Part shown: in pieces, positions 32,814-41,387 of the stretch
How the letters are laid out: each line of letters begins with the position of its first letter
Numbering within the stretch: the stretch's first letter is position 1
Notes under the pieces: generated by a model
Databases searched by the model: none
What the model was told of the DNA's origin: nothing
Seen by the model: the letters and a program-made list of their open reading frames with translations, nothing else
Program-made: the position numbers and the translations under genes
Source of the DNA: RUG721 sp040307385
GTDB taxonomy: Bacteria > Actinomycetota > Coriobacteriia > Coriobacteriales > Atopobiaceae
Length of the DNA stretch: 47,005 nucleotides
Direction of reading: 5' to 3'
Assembly (NCBI GenBank): GCA_040307385.1
Contig: JAWRJQ010000034.1
Coordinates: 1-47,005 of the forward strand

Positions 32814-33800
32814 TTACGCGATACGTACGCGTGGATCGACCACGGCGTAGAGAATGTCAGAAATAAGATTGCCAAGCAGGGTGAGAATGGCCATGAATAC
32901 CAGGTAGAACATGGAGAAGGGAATGTCGCCCGCCACCATGCTCTGAAAGCTCACGAATCCGATGCCCGGGATCGAGTAGAGCGTCTCGGTGATGAGCGCG
33001 CCCGCGAACAGGCCCGGCAGCGACCCGCCCAGCATGGTGACGAGCGGGATCAGGGTGTTGCGGAACGCGTGGTGGTAGATGACCTTGTTCTCGGAGAGGC
33101 CCTTGGCGCGCGCCGTACGGATGTAGTCGGCGTTCAGGACCTCGAGCATGTTGGTGCGCGTGTAGCGCATGAGCGAGCCGACGGAGATGACCACGAGCGT
33201 CACGATGGGCATGACCAGATGGTTGGCCTTATCGAGGAACTTGCCCACGGCATCGAGCTGCTCGTAGTTGCGCCCGATGAGGCCCCCGAGGTCGAACATG
33301 TGCAGATGGATGGAGAACACCAGCTTGAGCAGGGAGGCAAAGAAGAACGTGGGGAATGAGAAGCACGCCAAGGCGATGATGGTGATGGTGTAGTCGACCT
33401 TGGTGTACTGCTTGGTCGCCGCGATGATGCCCAGCGGGATGGCGATGATGATCTGGAGGATGAAGGCGATGAACCCCATCACGAACGAAATCCACACCGA
33501 GTCTGCGAACTTCTCGGTCACGGGCACGGTCCATCTCCACGAGTCGCCGAAGTCGCCGCGGATGGCCCTCCCGCACCAGGAGAAGAAGCCGGGCACGATG
33601 CCCTTGTCCATGCCGTAGGTGGCGGAGAGCTGGGCCATCCACTCGTCGAAGGTCTTGGAGCCCGGCTGCATGGATTTCTCTTGAGCGATCCGCTCGAGAT
33701 AGGACGTGGGCAGGCAGCGCATGAGCACATAGATGATGAACGCCACGAAGAACAGGATCACCACCGAGATGAGCAGGCGCTTGACGATATATTTTCTCAC
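32814..33800 (-). CDS. oppB: Oligopeptide ABC transporter permease OppB (second operon)
   Basis: A 328-residue six-segment permease beginning with GTG 33800 after GGGGGTGATATTAC. Segment 1 is VVILFFVAFIIYVLM, the external loop includes the ATYGMDKG region, the EAA loop is in NADYIRTARAKGLSE, and the C-terminus is YAVVDPRVRIA. It follows the binding-protein gene after a 105-base gap with a hairpin. Confidence 0.94.
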   Translation of the reverse strand: MRKYIVKRLLISVVILFFVAFIIYVLMRCLPTSYLERIAQEKSMQPGSKTFDEWMAQLSATYGMDKGIVPGFFSWCGRAIRGDFGDSWRWTVPVTEKFADSVWISFVMGFIAFILQIIIAIPLGIIAATKQYTKVDYTITIIALACFSFPTFFFASLLKLVFSIHLHMFDLGGLIGRNYEQLDAVGKFLDKANHLVMPIVTLVVISVGSLMRYTRTNMLEVLNADYIRTARAKGLSENKVIYHHAFRNTLIPLVTMLGGSLPGLFAGALITETLYSIPGIGFVSFQSMVAGDIPFSMFYLVFMAILTLLGNLISDILYAVVDPRVRIA

Positions 33801-33830
33801 GTAATATCACCCCCGCTGCAGACGACTCAC

Positions 33831-33859
33831 ACCACCGCCCCCGGAGAGGGGACGGTGGT
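33831..33859 (-). promoter_or_regulatory. Intercistronic hairpin between oppA and oppB
   Basis: ACCACCG and CGGTGGT, extended inward by CCCC/GGGG with a small bulge, form a strong stem between the binding-protein and first permease genes. There is no T-tract. Such stems commonly protect the upstream mRNA and raise binding protein over permease. Confidence 0.55.
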
Positions 33860-33905
33860 GGAGTGCCGTTGCAGTCTTTGTTGATGTGACGGCAAGGATC
33901 CGAGT

Positions 33906-36239
33906 CTAGTTCATCTCGAGCATCTCAACCTCAGCAAGCCAGCCGTAGAACGTGGTGATGTCGGGGGTGACCGTTGCGATGTTGACGCGCTCGGTGGAGA
34001 AGACGATCGCGTTCTGACGCTGGTAGGTGGGGATCTCGACGGCCCAGTCGAGAACCTTGTCGAGCGCCGCCTTGTAGATCTGCTTGCGGTACGCCTGGTC
34101 GGTGGAGGTGCGACCGGCCATGATCAGCTCGTCGAGCTCCGGGTCGGTGATGCGGTAATGGTAGTTGGAACCGCCCTGGTTCACGCCGCCGTCGGGGTTG
34201 ACGGAGGTGCCGGTGGCCTTGTTGGGGTTGTTGGCGTCGGAGTAGTAGATCTGATACATGTCGGGATCGCGGGTGGCGCCCCACGCGGCGCACCAGATCT
34301 CGTGCTGTCCGGCCTGGATCTTGGTCCACAGGTCGGAGCTGTTGGAGAGGTCGTTCACGCGGAGGTTGAAGCCGAGCTTCTCGAAAGCGGCCTTGGCCTC
34401 GGTGAGGATCATGAAGGCGGGGTGGTCGCCTGAGCCATCGGCGGGAATCAGGGCCTCGTACTCGAGCTTGGCGCCCTCGGGTGCGGCGGTGAGCTTGCCG
34501 TCTTCGACGGTATAGCCCGCAGCCTCGAAGAAGCCGAGCGCGGCAGCCGCGGCGGCCTCGTACTTGGCCTCAGCATCCATATCGGAGGTGTAGATGTCGG
34601 CACCGGAGGCGTCTACGGAGAACGCCAGACGGTAGTCGTCATCGGTGGGCTGGGGAGCGGCCCACGAGGTGTTGGAGATGGGGTAGTTGATGACCGAGGC
34701 GCCTGCGCCGTAGTAGGAATCGATGGCGACATCGCGGTAGACGGCGAAGATGGTGCCCAGGGCGCGGCGCAGGTTCTTGGACGCATCGGAGGCGGGCTCG
34801 CCGCCGACGCACACGTTGTGGGGGTTCATGCCGATGTAGCCGTAACCCAGGTTGTCGACGGTGGAGGTGGTGATGACGGGGCCCGTCAGCTCGCCGCCGT
34901 TCGCCTGCATGATGGCGTTCTGGGTGTCCTTGGAGAAGGACGGATCGGTGATGTCGACGGTTCCGGTAACGAGGCCGTTGAGCTTATCGGCGTCGTTCAT
35001 CTCGCGGAACTGCAGGTTCTTGATCTTGGGAGCGCCCTTGAAGTAGCCGTCGAAGGCCTCGAAGTTGATGACGCCGTTGTCGAACTTGATGAACTTGTAG
35101 GGACCGGGGCCCATGGGCTGGGTGGTCTTGGCGCGGACGCTGGAGAGGTCGCCCTTGGGGAAGCCGAAGGAGTTGTTGTCGTAGTCGTAGAGCTCCTTGC
35201 TGCCGTAGTGGTGCAGCGGGCAGATGTAGAGCAGCAGCTTCTCGATGAGCGTGGCATCGACCTGGGTGGCGACGACGCGCATGCTGTAGTCGCCGGTTCT
35301 CTGGATGCCGGTGATGCTGGGGGCGGACTGGCCCGTCTCGACGCCCAGGGAGAGGTCGGAGAAGTTGGGGAAGACGTCGTCGATGGAGGAGCCGGCGTTC
35401 TCGGTGCTCACGAGGGTGGCGATGTCGCCCTCGTACTGCTCCATCATCGCGGCGCCGAAGTCCTCGACGGTTGCACCCTCGGCAAGCTCGAAGCCCCAGT
35501 TGGCCGCGCAGGCCTCGACGGGATCGTCCTCGGCGTTGGCGCCGGCTGCCTTGCAGTAATCGACGATCTCCTGAGCGATGGCAACGGCTGCCTTGTCGGC
35601 GGCCTCCCAGTAGGCGGTCTGCTGCTCCTCGGTGAAGTAGGTGAAGTCGGTGTTGTCGCGGCCAGCGGCGACGATGAGGCTGTAGAGCGAGCTCATGCCG
35701 CTGCGATAGGCCTCCATGCCCTCGATGGGGGCGGCGAACAGGGTTGTGGAACCATCGTAGGTGGGGTCGCAGAACACATAGGCGGTGAAGATAACGTCGT
35801 CGATGGTGACGGGCTCGCCGTCGGAGTGGGTCATGTCCTCGCGGATGGTGAAGTCGTAGTACACGGTGCCGTCGGCGTTCTCGGTGATCTCCACGTCGCC
35901 CGCGCTGTGGTAGGTGTAATCGGTGCCGTTGTACTCGCGGGTCTCGCCCTGGATGCCATGGTAGATGTCCTGGCCCTGACGATCGTACGTGAAGAGGTTG
36001 ATCTGCGTCATCTCGGCGGCGTCCCGGTCGTACACGGTCTCGGCGAAGAACGGCGAGAACTTGCTGGAGAAGTGGGAGTAGCCGACCACGAGCGGGGTGT
36101 CGGAGCCGCGCTGCGCGCCTTCGTCGCCCTCATCGCCTCCATCGGTGGCGGTACCGCCTTGGTTGTTGCAGGCGGCAAGCGTCATGCCTGCGGCGGCAAG
36201 CGAGCCAAAGAGGAAATTCCTGCGTGTAAGGTCCTTCAT
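33906..36239 (-). CDS. oppA: Oligopeptide-binding lipoprotein (family 5), large form
   Basis: A 777-residue lipoprotein in the normal (unpermuted) order. It begins at ATG 36239 after GAAAGGAACGTACG. The signal has LTRRNFLFG and a lipobox LAAC with Cys24; an acidic Gly/Asp linker follows. The N-terminal half contains FTIREDMTHSDGEPVTIDDVIF; the C-terminal half contains LRRALGTIF, IWCAAWGATRDPDMYQIYYS and IPTYQRQNAIVF. It is about 200 residues longer than E. coli OppA, mainly from inserts in the first half. First gene of the second opp operon. Confidence 0.93.
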   Translation of the reverse strand: MKDLTRRNFLFGSLAAAGMTLAACNNQGGTATDGGDEGDEGAQRGSDTPLVVGYSHFSSKFSPFFAETVYDRDAAEMTQINLFTYDRQGQDIYHGIQGETREYNGTDYTYHSAGDVEITENADGTVYYDFTIREDMTHSDGEPVTIDDVIFTAYVFCDPTYDGSTTLFAAPIEGMEAYRSGMSSLYSLIVAAGRDNTDFTYFTEEQQTAYWEAADKAAVAIAQEIVDYCKAAGANAEDDPVEACAANWGFELAEGATVEDFGAAMMEQYEGDIATLVSTENAGSSIDDVFPNFSDLSLGVETGQSAPSITGIQRTGDYSMRVVATQVDATLIEKLLLYICPLHHYGSKELYDYDNNSFGFPKGDLSSVRAKTTQPMGPGPYKFIKFDNGVINFEAFDGYFKGAPKIKNLQFREMNDADKLNGLVTGTVDITDPSFSKDTQNAIMQANGGELTGPVITTSTVDNLGYGYIGMNPHNVCVGGEPASDASKNLRRALGTIFAVYRDVAIDSYYGAGASVINYPISNTSWAAPQPTDDDYRLAFSVDASGADIYTSDMDAEAKYEAAAAAALGFFEAAGYTVEDGKLTAAPEGAKLEYEALIPADGSGDHPAFMILTEAKAAFEKLGFNLRVNDLSNSSDLWTKIQAGQHEIWCAAWGATRDPDMYQIYYSDANNPNKATGTSVNPDGGVNQGGSNYHYRITDPELDELIMAGRTSTDQAYRKQIYKAALDKVLDWAVEIPTYQRQNAIVFSTERVNIATVTPDITTFYGWLAEVEMLEMN

Positions 36240-36548
36240 CGTACGTTCCTTTCTTTCACGGACGTATAACGCGAAATGCACATCTCGTAGTGCTTATCAA
36301 TTTGACTTTATCATGTAGGCCGACCGCCCGACTCATGAACTGCATCTTTCTCGACAAGCGGGGTAAAATACGAAACAGTATCGAAACATCCCGAGCGCCG
36401 AGCATCCTGCGCATTCTGCACCCTTTTCGTGCGCCGCATGGTATGATTGTCCTGCGATTATACCGGCCGAAGGGAACGAGACATGAGCAGAGCCCGCAGT
36501 TAAAAAACGCGCAGTCATTACGTTTAGATCTTTAACTGGAGGCTCTCC
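36240..36548. other. Divergent promoter region between opp operon and MFS gene
   Basis: 309 bases without a gene. The minus-strand promoter of the opp operon and the plus-strand promoter of the MFS gene must lie here; TTGATA on the minus strand near 36293-36298 is a possible -35, and several AT-rich stretches (near 36360-36370, 36440-36460 and 36525-36535) are possible -10 sites. None is decisive. Confidence 0.4.
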
Positions 36549-37814
36549 ATGCCAACCGATTCCCCTCGGGCCGCTCAGGCCCCCTCATCCCGCGTCAAAC
36601 TCTGGACCCGCGATTTCACGCTCGTGACGTTCGCCACCGCTTTGGGCGCAGCGGGCGGCATCGCGGGCAGCTTCGCGCTCTCGTTCTTCGTCTTCGACGA
36701 GACGGGGTCCACGCTCGCATCCGCGCTCGTCATCGCGATCCAGCTCGTTCCCCATGCGTTCGTCCCGTTGATCATCGCGCCCTTTATGGACCGCCTGCCC
36801 CGCAAGACGTTCCTCGTGGCGGGCGATGTCGTTTTCGGCATCGCGTATGCGGGGCTTGGCTGCTGGCTCGCCTTCTTCGAGTTCTCCTATATCGGGTATC
36901 TCGTGATCTCGCTGGTCCTCGCCTGCATCGAGGCGGTCGATTCGCTTGCCTGGACGAGCGTCTATCCCGAGGTCATCCCGCCCGGCGCGGAGCAGAAGGG
37001 CTATGCCGTCTCATCGATGCTCTATACCACGCTCGCCGTGATCATGACTCCCTTCGCTGCGGTGCTGCTCGACACCGTCGGCGTCGCGCGGCTGCTCATG
37101 ATCCAAGGCGGGCTCGCCGTTGCCGCCGCGCTCATCGAGAGCCGCGTGCGCGTGACGGAGCACGAGCGCGCACAGCGCGCGGAGGGCGGGTTCGCGGCGT
37201 GGGTTTCCGACATCCGCGAGTCGGCCGCGTGGCTGAAGGACGAGAGGGGGATGCGCGGACTCATGGGATACATGGCCGTGGTGAACGGCCTCGCCACCGG
37301 CTACTCCCCCATCCTCATCGCCTTCTTCCGCACCACGCCGGGCTTCTCCGCGGGCATGTACGCGCTCTTCTCGGGCGCGGAGTTCATCGGGCGCAGCATC
37401 GGCAGCGCCTTTCAATACCGGGTCAAGATCCCGCGCGAGAAGCGTTTCGGGCTGTGCCTGTTCGTCTATCTGTTCTACGACGCTATGGACAGCATCCTGC
37501 TGTGGCTCTCCTATCCGCTCATGCTCGCCAACCGCACGATATGCGGGTTTTTAGGCAGCAACAGCCTGATCCTGCGCGAATCTGCCATGCAGCGCTACAT
37601 CCCCGAGCACATGCGCTCGCGCGTGAATGCGTTCCAGGGAGCATATGTCATGGCGATCTGCAGCGTAGGCGCGCTTGCGGTGGGCGCGCTCGGAGAGGTG
37701 CTCGACTATCGTATCTGCCTTTCCGTCTGCGGCGGCATTGCGATCACCGCCAGCATCGTGCTCGTATGGTTGCGCCGCGCGGATGTCCGACGGATTTTCG
37801 AAGCCCCGGAATAG
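36549..37814 (+). CDS. Major facilitator superfamily transporter
   Basis: A 421-residue polytopic membrane protein with about 11-12 hydrophobic segments in two bundles and a central cytosolic loop (VRVTEHERAQRAEGG, about 197-213). The motif after segment 2, APFMDRLPRKTFLV (about 78-91), is the MFS motif A. ACTGGAGGCTCTCC precedes the start. It resembles efflux-type MFS proteins of Gram-positives, but the substrate is unknown. It stands alone. Confidence 0.87.
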   Translation: MPTDSPRAAQAPSSRVKLWTRDFTLVTFATALGAAGGIAGSFALSFFVFDETGSTLASALVIAIQLVPHAFVPLIIAPFMDRLPRKTFLVAGDVVFGIAYAGLGCWLAFFEFSYIGYLVISLVLACIEAVDSLAWTSVYPEVIPPGAEQKGYAVSSMLYTTLAVIMTPFAAVLLDTVGVARLLMIQGGLAVAAALIESRVRVTEHERAQRAEGGFAAWVSDIRESAAWLKDERGMRGLMGYMAVVNGLATGYSPILIAFFRTTPGFSAGMYALFSGAEFIGRSIGSAFQYRVKIPREKRFGLCLFVYLFYDAMDSILLWLSYPLMLANRTICGFLGSNSLILRESAMQRYIPEHMRSRVNAFQGAYVMAICSVGALAVGALGEVLDYRICLSVCGGIAITASIVLVWLRRADVRRIFEAPE

Positions 37815-38189
37815 GGGCCGCGACATGTGCGAGGGAGCGTGCACGGGCGGTGCGAACATGCGCGGCCGTCCCGCCCGCTGCGGGATGCCGCCCTAGCCTC
37901 GGTTACACGCCGATTCGCCAGAATGGCATAATTTTCCGCTTTTCTGCCGTTTTCGGGGCTCGATTCTCCATCGGGCGGAAAGGGCACCCGCGTTCGCGCA
38001 GGTCAGATGCCCCGCGAATGCGACCCCGTTTTTTCCGAAACCGTTTTTCGGCAGAAAAGCGGAAAATTATGCCATTCTGGCGAATCGGCGTGTAACCCTT
38101 GGCACCGCGGCGGGGACATGAAGCATCGCGACGGGAGCTCGAGGCGCTGCCGCCGGAGCCGGACGGCGGGGAGGTCCGCCCGAAGGCGC
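37815..38189. other. Intergenic region containing a palindromic element
   Basis: 375 bases between convergent genes, with no supported CDS. It holds the second palindromic element (37904-38094) and GC-rich flanks. No terminator with a T-tract is visible for either gene; the palindrome itself may serve. Confidence 0.5.
37904..38094. mobile_element. 191-bp palindromic MITE-like element, copy 2
   Basis: Same length and ends as copy 1 at 28353, but the core is in the opposite orientation. The terminal repeats match over 46 of 46 bases. Position 17 is G in both arms of copy 1 and A in both arms of this copy, so the arms have changed together. TA flanks both ends. No transposase is encoded. Confidence 0.7.
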
Positions 38190-38714
38190 CTATACAGGAG
38201 TGAAGATGATGGGCGAGAAGGCGAGATGGATGCGCCAGAAGCAGAACGCGCTCAACGCCGTGCACGCCGAGAACAGCACGGTTAGAAGCAACGATCCCCC
38301 ACCCGACGAGGCGGCAAGCGCGATACCGTGGATAAGCGCCGCGACACCGCAGGCAAGCAGCGCCGCAGCAGCGGCGAGCAGCTTCACCGACAGAGTCGAA
38401 GCGCTCTTCGTGTAGACATGGTCGCGCAACGGATCGGGTTCGCTGCCGAGGCGATACAGGGCAACGCCCGAAAGAGCGGCTGCGACCACGCCTGCAGCGA
38501 ACGGGAGCACCACATAGAAGGCGCCGAAGGTTCCCGGCGCGGGAATGAACCCCGCGCCGATCAACCCGATAACCGCCCCCGCGAACAGCCCGCGCGCCGC
38601 CTTGAGGAATGCGGCGCGGACCTCGGGCGATGGCCAGCTCCAGCGCGTGCCCACGTACTCGTAGCCGCCATCCTCGGTGGGAACGTAATCTTTCAGATGG
38701 TCGCGCTTACCCAT
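38190..38714 (-). CDS. Four-segment membrane protein of unknown function
   Basis: A 174-residue protein. A hydrophilic N-terminus (HLKDYVPTEDGGYEYVGTRW) is followed by four hydrophobic segments near 46-66, 71-91, 118-138 and 145-165. It begins 14 bases after the oligoendopeptidase stop codon, so the pair is probably one operon, though the ribosome site is weak. I do not recognise the family. Confidence 0.75.
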   Translation of the reverse strand: MGKRDHLKDYVPTEDGGYEYVGTRWSWPSPEVRAAFLKAARGLFAGAVIGLIGAGFIPAPGTFGAFYVVLPFAAGVVAAALSGVALYRLGSEPDPLRDHVYTKSASTLSVKLLAAAAALLACGVAALIHGIALAASSGGGSLLLTVLFSACTALSAFCFWRIHLAFSPIIFTPV

Positions 38715-38727
38715 GACGGCGCCTGCG

Positions 38728-40443
38728 CTACTCGATGCCGGTGAGGTCATAGGCCTCGAGCCAGGCCTTGGCCTTCTCGCACACGCCGCGCAGGAGCGCC
38801 TCGTCGAAGGGCGTCGGCAGGCCGGCGTTGGCGAGCAGCTCGGTAAAGGTGCGGCTGCCGCCCTGCTCCGTGTAGGCCATATAGCGCTTCCACGCGCTGT
38901 CCCTGTCGTCCTGGATCATGGCCCAGAACTCGAGCGCCACGGTCTGCGCGAGGCAGTAGTCGATGTAGTAGAACGGTGTTCCGTAAATGTGGCTCTGACG
39001 CTGCCAACCCTCCCCCTCCGCATAGAACGGGATGTCGCCGTCAAGGCGCAGCCACGGCATGTAGGTGCCGAGCAGCTCCTTCCAAACGGCATGGCGCTCG
39101 GCGGGCGTCATCTCGGGCTTCTCGTAAACGATGTGCTGGAAATGATCGACCATCGTGCCGTACGGGATGAAGGTGACGGCGCCGGCAAGGTGACTGAAGA
39201 GGAACTTGCGCGTGTCGGGCCCGAAGAAGCCCTCGCTCCACGGCCACGCGAAGAACTCCATGCTCATGGAATGCACCTCGCACGCCTCCATGCCGGGCCA
39301 GATATAGGACGTGGGGATGCGCGTGCGGTTGAGCCACGCCTCGAACGCATGGCCCGCCTCGTGGGTGATCACCTCGACGTCGCCCTGCGTGCCGTTGAAG
39401 TTGGCAAAGATGAAGGGGACCTCGTAGTCCAGAAGTCCCGTGCAGTAGCCGCCGCCCTCCTTGCCCTCGGTGGAGAGCACGTCCATGAGCTCCTGATCGA
39501 GCATGGTGTTGAAGAAGGCGCTGGTCTCGGGCGAGAGCTCGTCGTAGAACTTCTTGCCGTGGGCGATTATGTCGTCGGCCGTGCCCTGCGGGCGCGGATT
39601 GCCCGAGCGGAACGCGAGCGCCATGTCGGCGAATGAGAGCGGGTATGCCACGCCCAGGCGCTCGGCCTGCATGCGGTAGATCTCATCGCAGAGCGGCACG
39701 AGGTGGGTGCGCACGGCGGCACGGAACTTCTCCACATCGCCCTTGTCGTAGCAGTTGCGGCCCATGCGGTCGTAGCCGAGCTCGGTATAGCCGTCGTGCC
39801 CGAGCTTTTTGCCCATGGCGTCGCGCAGGTGCGTGAGCTCGTCGTAGATGCGGTCGAGCTCTCCCTGCTGATCCTTGTACCACGCGCCCTCGGCCTTCCA
39901 AGCAGCCAGGCGCACGGCGTCGTCGGCGTCGGTCTTGAAGGGCGTGAGCTGCGAGAGCGTGTAGGCGCCGTCCTGGAAGGGAATGCGCGCCGACGCGATG
40001 ATCTTGTCATACTCGTTGACGAGCTTGTTCTCCTGCTGGAGCTCGGGGATGATCTCGGGCGAGAAGGACCGCGCCGCGATCTCGGCGTTGACGAACATGA
40101 GGGCGCCGAACTCATCCTCGAACTGCGGGCGGAAGGGGCTGGCGAGAAGGGCGAGCTCCCATGCCTGCCGGGGTTCGCTGATCTCGGGCATGAACTCGTT
40201 CCACCAGTCCTGCTCGGCATCGTAGAACGCGTCGCGCGTGTCGATGGAATGGCGGATGGAGACGAGGGTGGCGAGCGTGTCGATGTGCTTCTCGAGCTCT
40301 TCCTTTTCGAGGAAGACCGCCTTGGCTTCCTCGTAGGTCGTCGCCGCTGCGAGACGTTCGACCAGGGCGGCGAGCTGGGCTTTGAGCGACTCGCCGTCGG
40401 GGCGCTCGTAGGGCATATCGCGGAATGTGAGCTTGTCTACCAT
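38728..40443 (-). CDS. pepF: M3 family oligoendopeptidase (PepF-like)
   Basis: A 571-residue cytosolic zinc metallopeptidase that cuts short peptides. The zinc motif HEAGH is at 361-365 and the downstream metal-binding Glu is in MEACEVHSMSMEFF. The all-helical N-terminal domain is complete. GAAGGAGATTCC precedes the start. Its likely job is to process peptides brought in by the two Opp systems; that link is inference. It is followed closely by a membrane-protein gene. Confidence 0.95.
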   Translation of the reverse strand: MVDKLTFRDMPYERPDGESLKAQLAALVERLAAATTYEEAKAVFLEKEELEKHIDTLATLVSIRHSIDTRDAFYDAEQDWWNEFMPEISEPRQAWELALLASPFRPQFEDEFGALMFVNAEIAARSFSPEIIPELQQENKLVNEYDKIIASARIPFQDGAYTLSQLTPFKTDADDAVRLAAWKAEGAWYKDQQGELDRIYDELTHLRDAMGKKLGHDGYTELGYDRMGRNCYDKGDVEKFRAAVRTHLVPLCDEIYRMQAERLGVAYPLSFADMALAFRSGNPRPQGTADDIIAHGKKFYDELSPETSAFFNTMLDQELMDVLSTEGKEGGGYCTGLLDYEVPFIFANFNGTQGDVEVITHEAGHAFEAWLNRTRIPTSYIWPGMEACEVHSMSMEFFAWPWSEGFFGPDTRKFLFSHLAGAVTFIPYGTMVDHFQHIVYEKPEMTPAERHAVWKELLGTYMPWLRLDGDIPFYAEGEGWQRQSHIYGTPFYYIDYCLAQTVALEFWAMIQDDRDSAWKRYMAYTEQGGSRTFTELLANAGLPTPFDEALLRGVCEKAKAWLEAYDLTGIE

Positions 40444-40602
40444 GGAATCTCCTTCGTGCGTTGGCATTCAGCACATTCCAGTGTAGCGTTTATCCGCCGT
40501 CGCATGTGCAACGCGATGGGTACTCCATGCTGCCGCGATCCGGCGGCGCGCAGGCGCGATGCGCGGATAGTGGATGTTACGCTGTCCATCGAAAAAAACC
40601 TC

Positions 40603-40630
40603 TTGCGTTCATGCGGCATACCCGTATACT
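40603..40630 (+). promoter_or_regulatory. Promoter of the flavodoxin gene
   Basis: TTGCGT (40603-40608) and TATACT (40625-40630), with 16 bases between them, fit a housekeeping-sigma promoter. Transcription would start near 40637, giving a leader of about 155 bases. Confidence 0.6.
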
Positions 40631-40725
40631 GGGACATAAGGAGTTAACCACTGATAACTTTTGGTTGCTTCTTGCCGTTGCGCGAACAGAACCCCTCTCG
40701 CTGTTGCGCGCATGGGCTTTTCCAG

Positions 40726-40763
40726 GCGCCGCCCGTGTCCCCCACTCTTTGCACGGGCGGCGC
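40726..40763 (+). promoter_or_regulatory. Strong hairpin in the flavodoxin mRNA leader
   Basis: GCGCCGCCCGTG and CACGGGCGGCGC pair perfectly over 12 bp with a 14-base loop, 28 bases before the start codon. There is no T-run after it, so it is not a standard terminator. A regulatory or stabilising role is possible. Confidence 0.45.
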
Positions 40764-40791
40764 ACCATTCAGCGTCCTAAAAGGAGGACTT

Positions 40792-41199
40792 ATGGCAAAG
40801 GTAGCTGTTGTGTATTGGACCATGACCGGCAACACTCAGAGCATGGCGGAGGCGATCGCCGCAGCCGCAGGTACCGAGGCCGTGAACGTGGCCGATTTCG
40901 ATACCGCGACGGTGGACGCGTACGATGCGTTCGCCTTCGGCTGCCCGGCTATGGGCGCGGAGGAGCTCGACCACGACGAGTTCGAGCCCATGTGGGATGC
41001 CGTCGTCGACGGCCTCGAGGGCAAGCCCGTCGCGCTGTTCGGATCGTACGATTGGGGCGACGGCGAATGGATGCGCCTGTGGGAGGAGGCGGCTCAAAGC
41101 GCCGGCGTCAACGTCGTCGAGACCTGCATCGCCAATCTCGAACCCGATGAGGACGCGCTGGCGGCCTGCGCGGCTCTCGGCGCAAAGCTTGCCGGCTAG
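40792..41199 (+). CDS. Flavodoxin
   Basis: A 135-residue FMN electron carrier. The phosphate-binding loop is TMTGNT (10-15) in the first strand-loop, followed by the CPAMGAEELDHDEF and GSYDWGDGEWM loops that contact the flavin ring. AAAGGAGGACTT precedes the start. Length fits the short-chain class. It is monocistronic with its own long leader. The redox partner is not in the window. Confidence 0.93.
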   Translation: MAKVAVVYWTMTGNTQSMAEAIAAAAGTEAVNVADFDTATVDAYDAFAFGCPAMGAEELDHDEFEPMWDAVVDGLEGKPVALFGSYDWGDGEWMRLWEEAAQSAGVNVVETCIANLEPDEDALAACAALGAKLAG

Positions 41200-41239
41200 C
41201 GTACCGCGATCGGCACGTGCAGCCCCGAACCTCGAACCG

Positions 41240-41271
41240 CCTCCCATTTTCTGCACACGAGAAATGGGAGG
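41240..41271 (+). terminator. Terminator of the flavodoxin gene
   Basis: CCTCCCATTT and AAATGGGAGG pair over 10 bp around a 12-base loop, 40 bases past the stop codon. Only a short T-containing stretch (CTTCATT) follows, but position and strength fit an intrinsic terminator. Confidence 0.6.
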
Positions 41272-41278
41272 CTTCATT

Positions 41279-41362
41279 ATGACTGGAAGGACTCTGCACG
41301 ATGCCGGACCGAGAATGCGAATCGTCAAGCTGTACAACCGGAACTCCCGATGCATGCCCTAG
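41279..41362 (+). CDS. Possible 27-residue small ORF
   Basis: ATG 41279 lies 9 bases after GGGAGG, which is part of the terminator stem. It would encode a basic peptide (MTGRTLHDAGPRMRIVK and onward) ending at TAG. There is no supporting homology; the ribosome-site resemblance may be fortuitous. It runs toward the end of the ABC permease gene. Confidence 0.15.
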   Translation: MTGRTLHDAGPRMRIVKLYNRNSRCMP

Positions 41363-41387
41363 AGGGTGAGATCGGACAGGTCTGTCC

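Larger units (their letters stand above)
40444..40791. other. Promoter and leader region of the flavodoxin gene
   Basis: This 348-base gap has no supported gene. It holds a good plus-strand promoter at 40603-40630 and then about 155 bases of untranslated leader with a strong hairpin at 40726-40763 and a direct repeat GTTGCGCG at 40677-40684 and 40703-40710. The left part should contain the pepF promoter, which I cannot pinpoint. Confidence 0.5.

Noticed and set aside
34818..36269. Long open frame on the plus strand opposite the second oppA (483 codons)
   Set aside because: It is the antisense shadow of a GC-rich coding gene, with low-complexity Val/Gly/Glu composition and no ribosome site.
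37815..38095. Plus-strand frame continuing past the MFS gene through the palindrome
   Set aside because: It is an out-of-frame overlap of the MFS gene and the repeat, with no start signal or protein-like composition.
40637..40791. FMN riboswitch in the flavodoxin leader
   Set aside because: The conserved core and multi-arm layout of the FMN element are not present; only one strong hairpin is seen.
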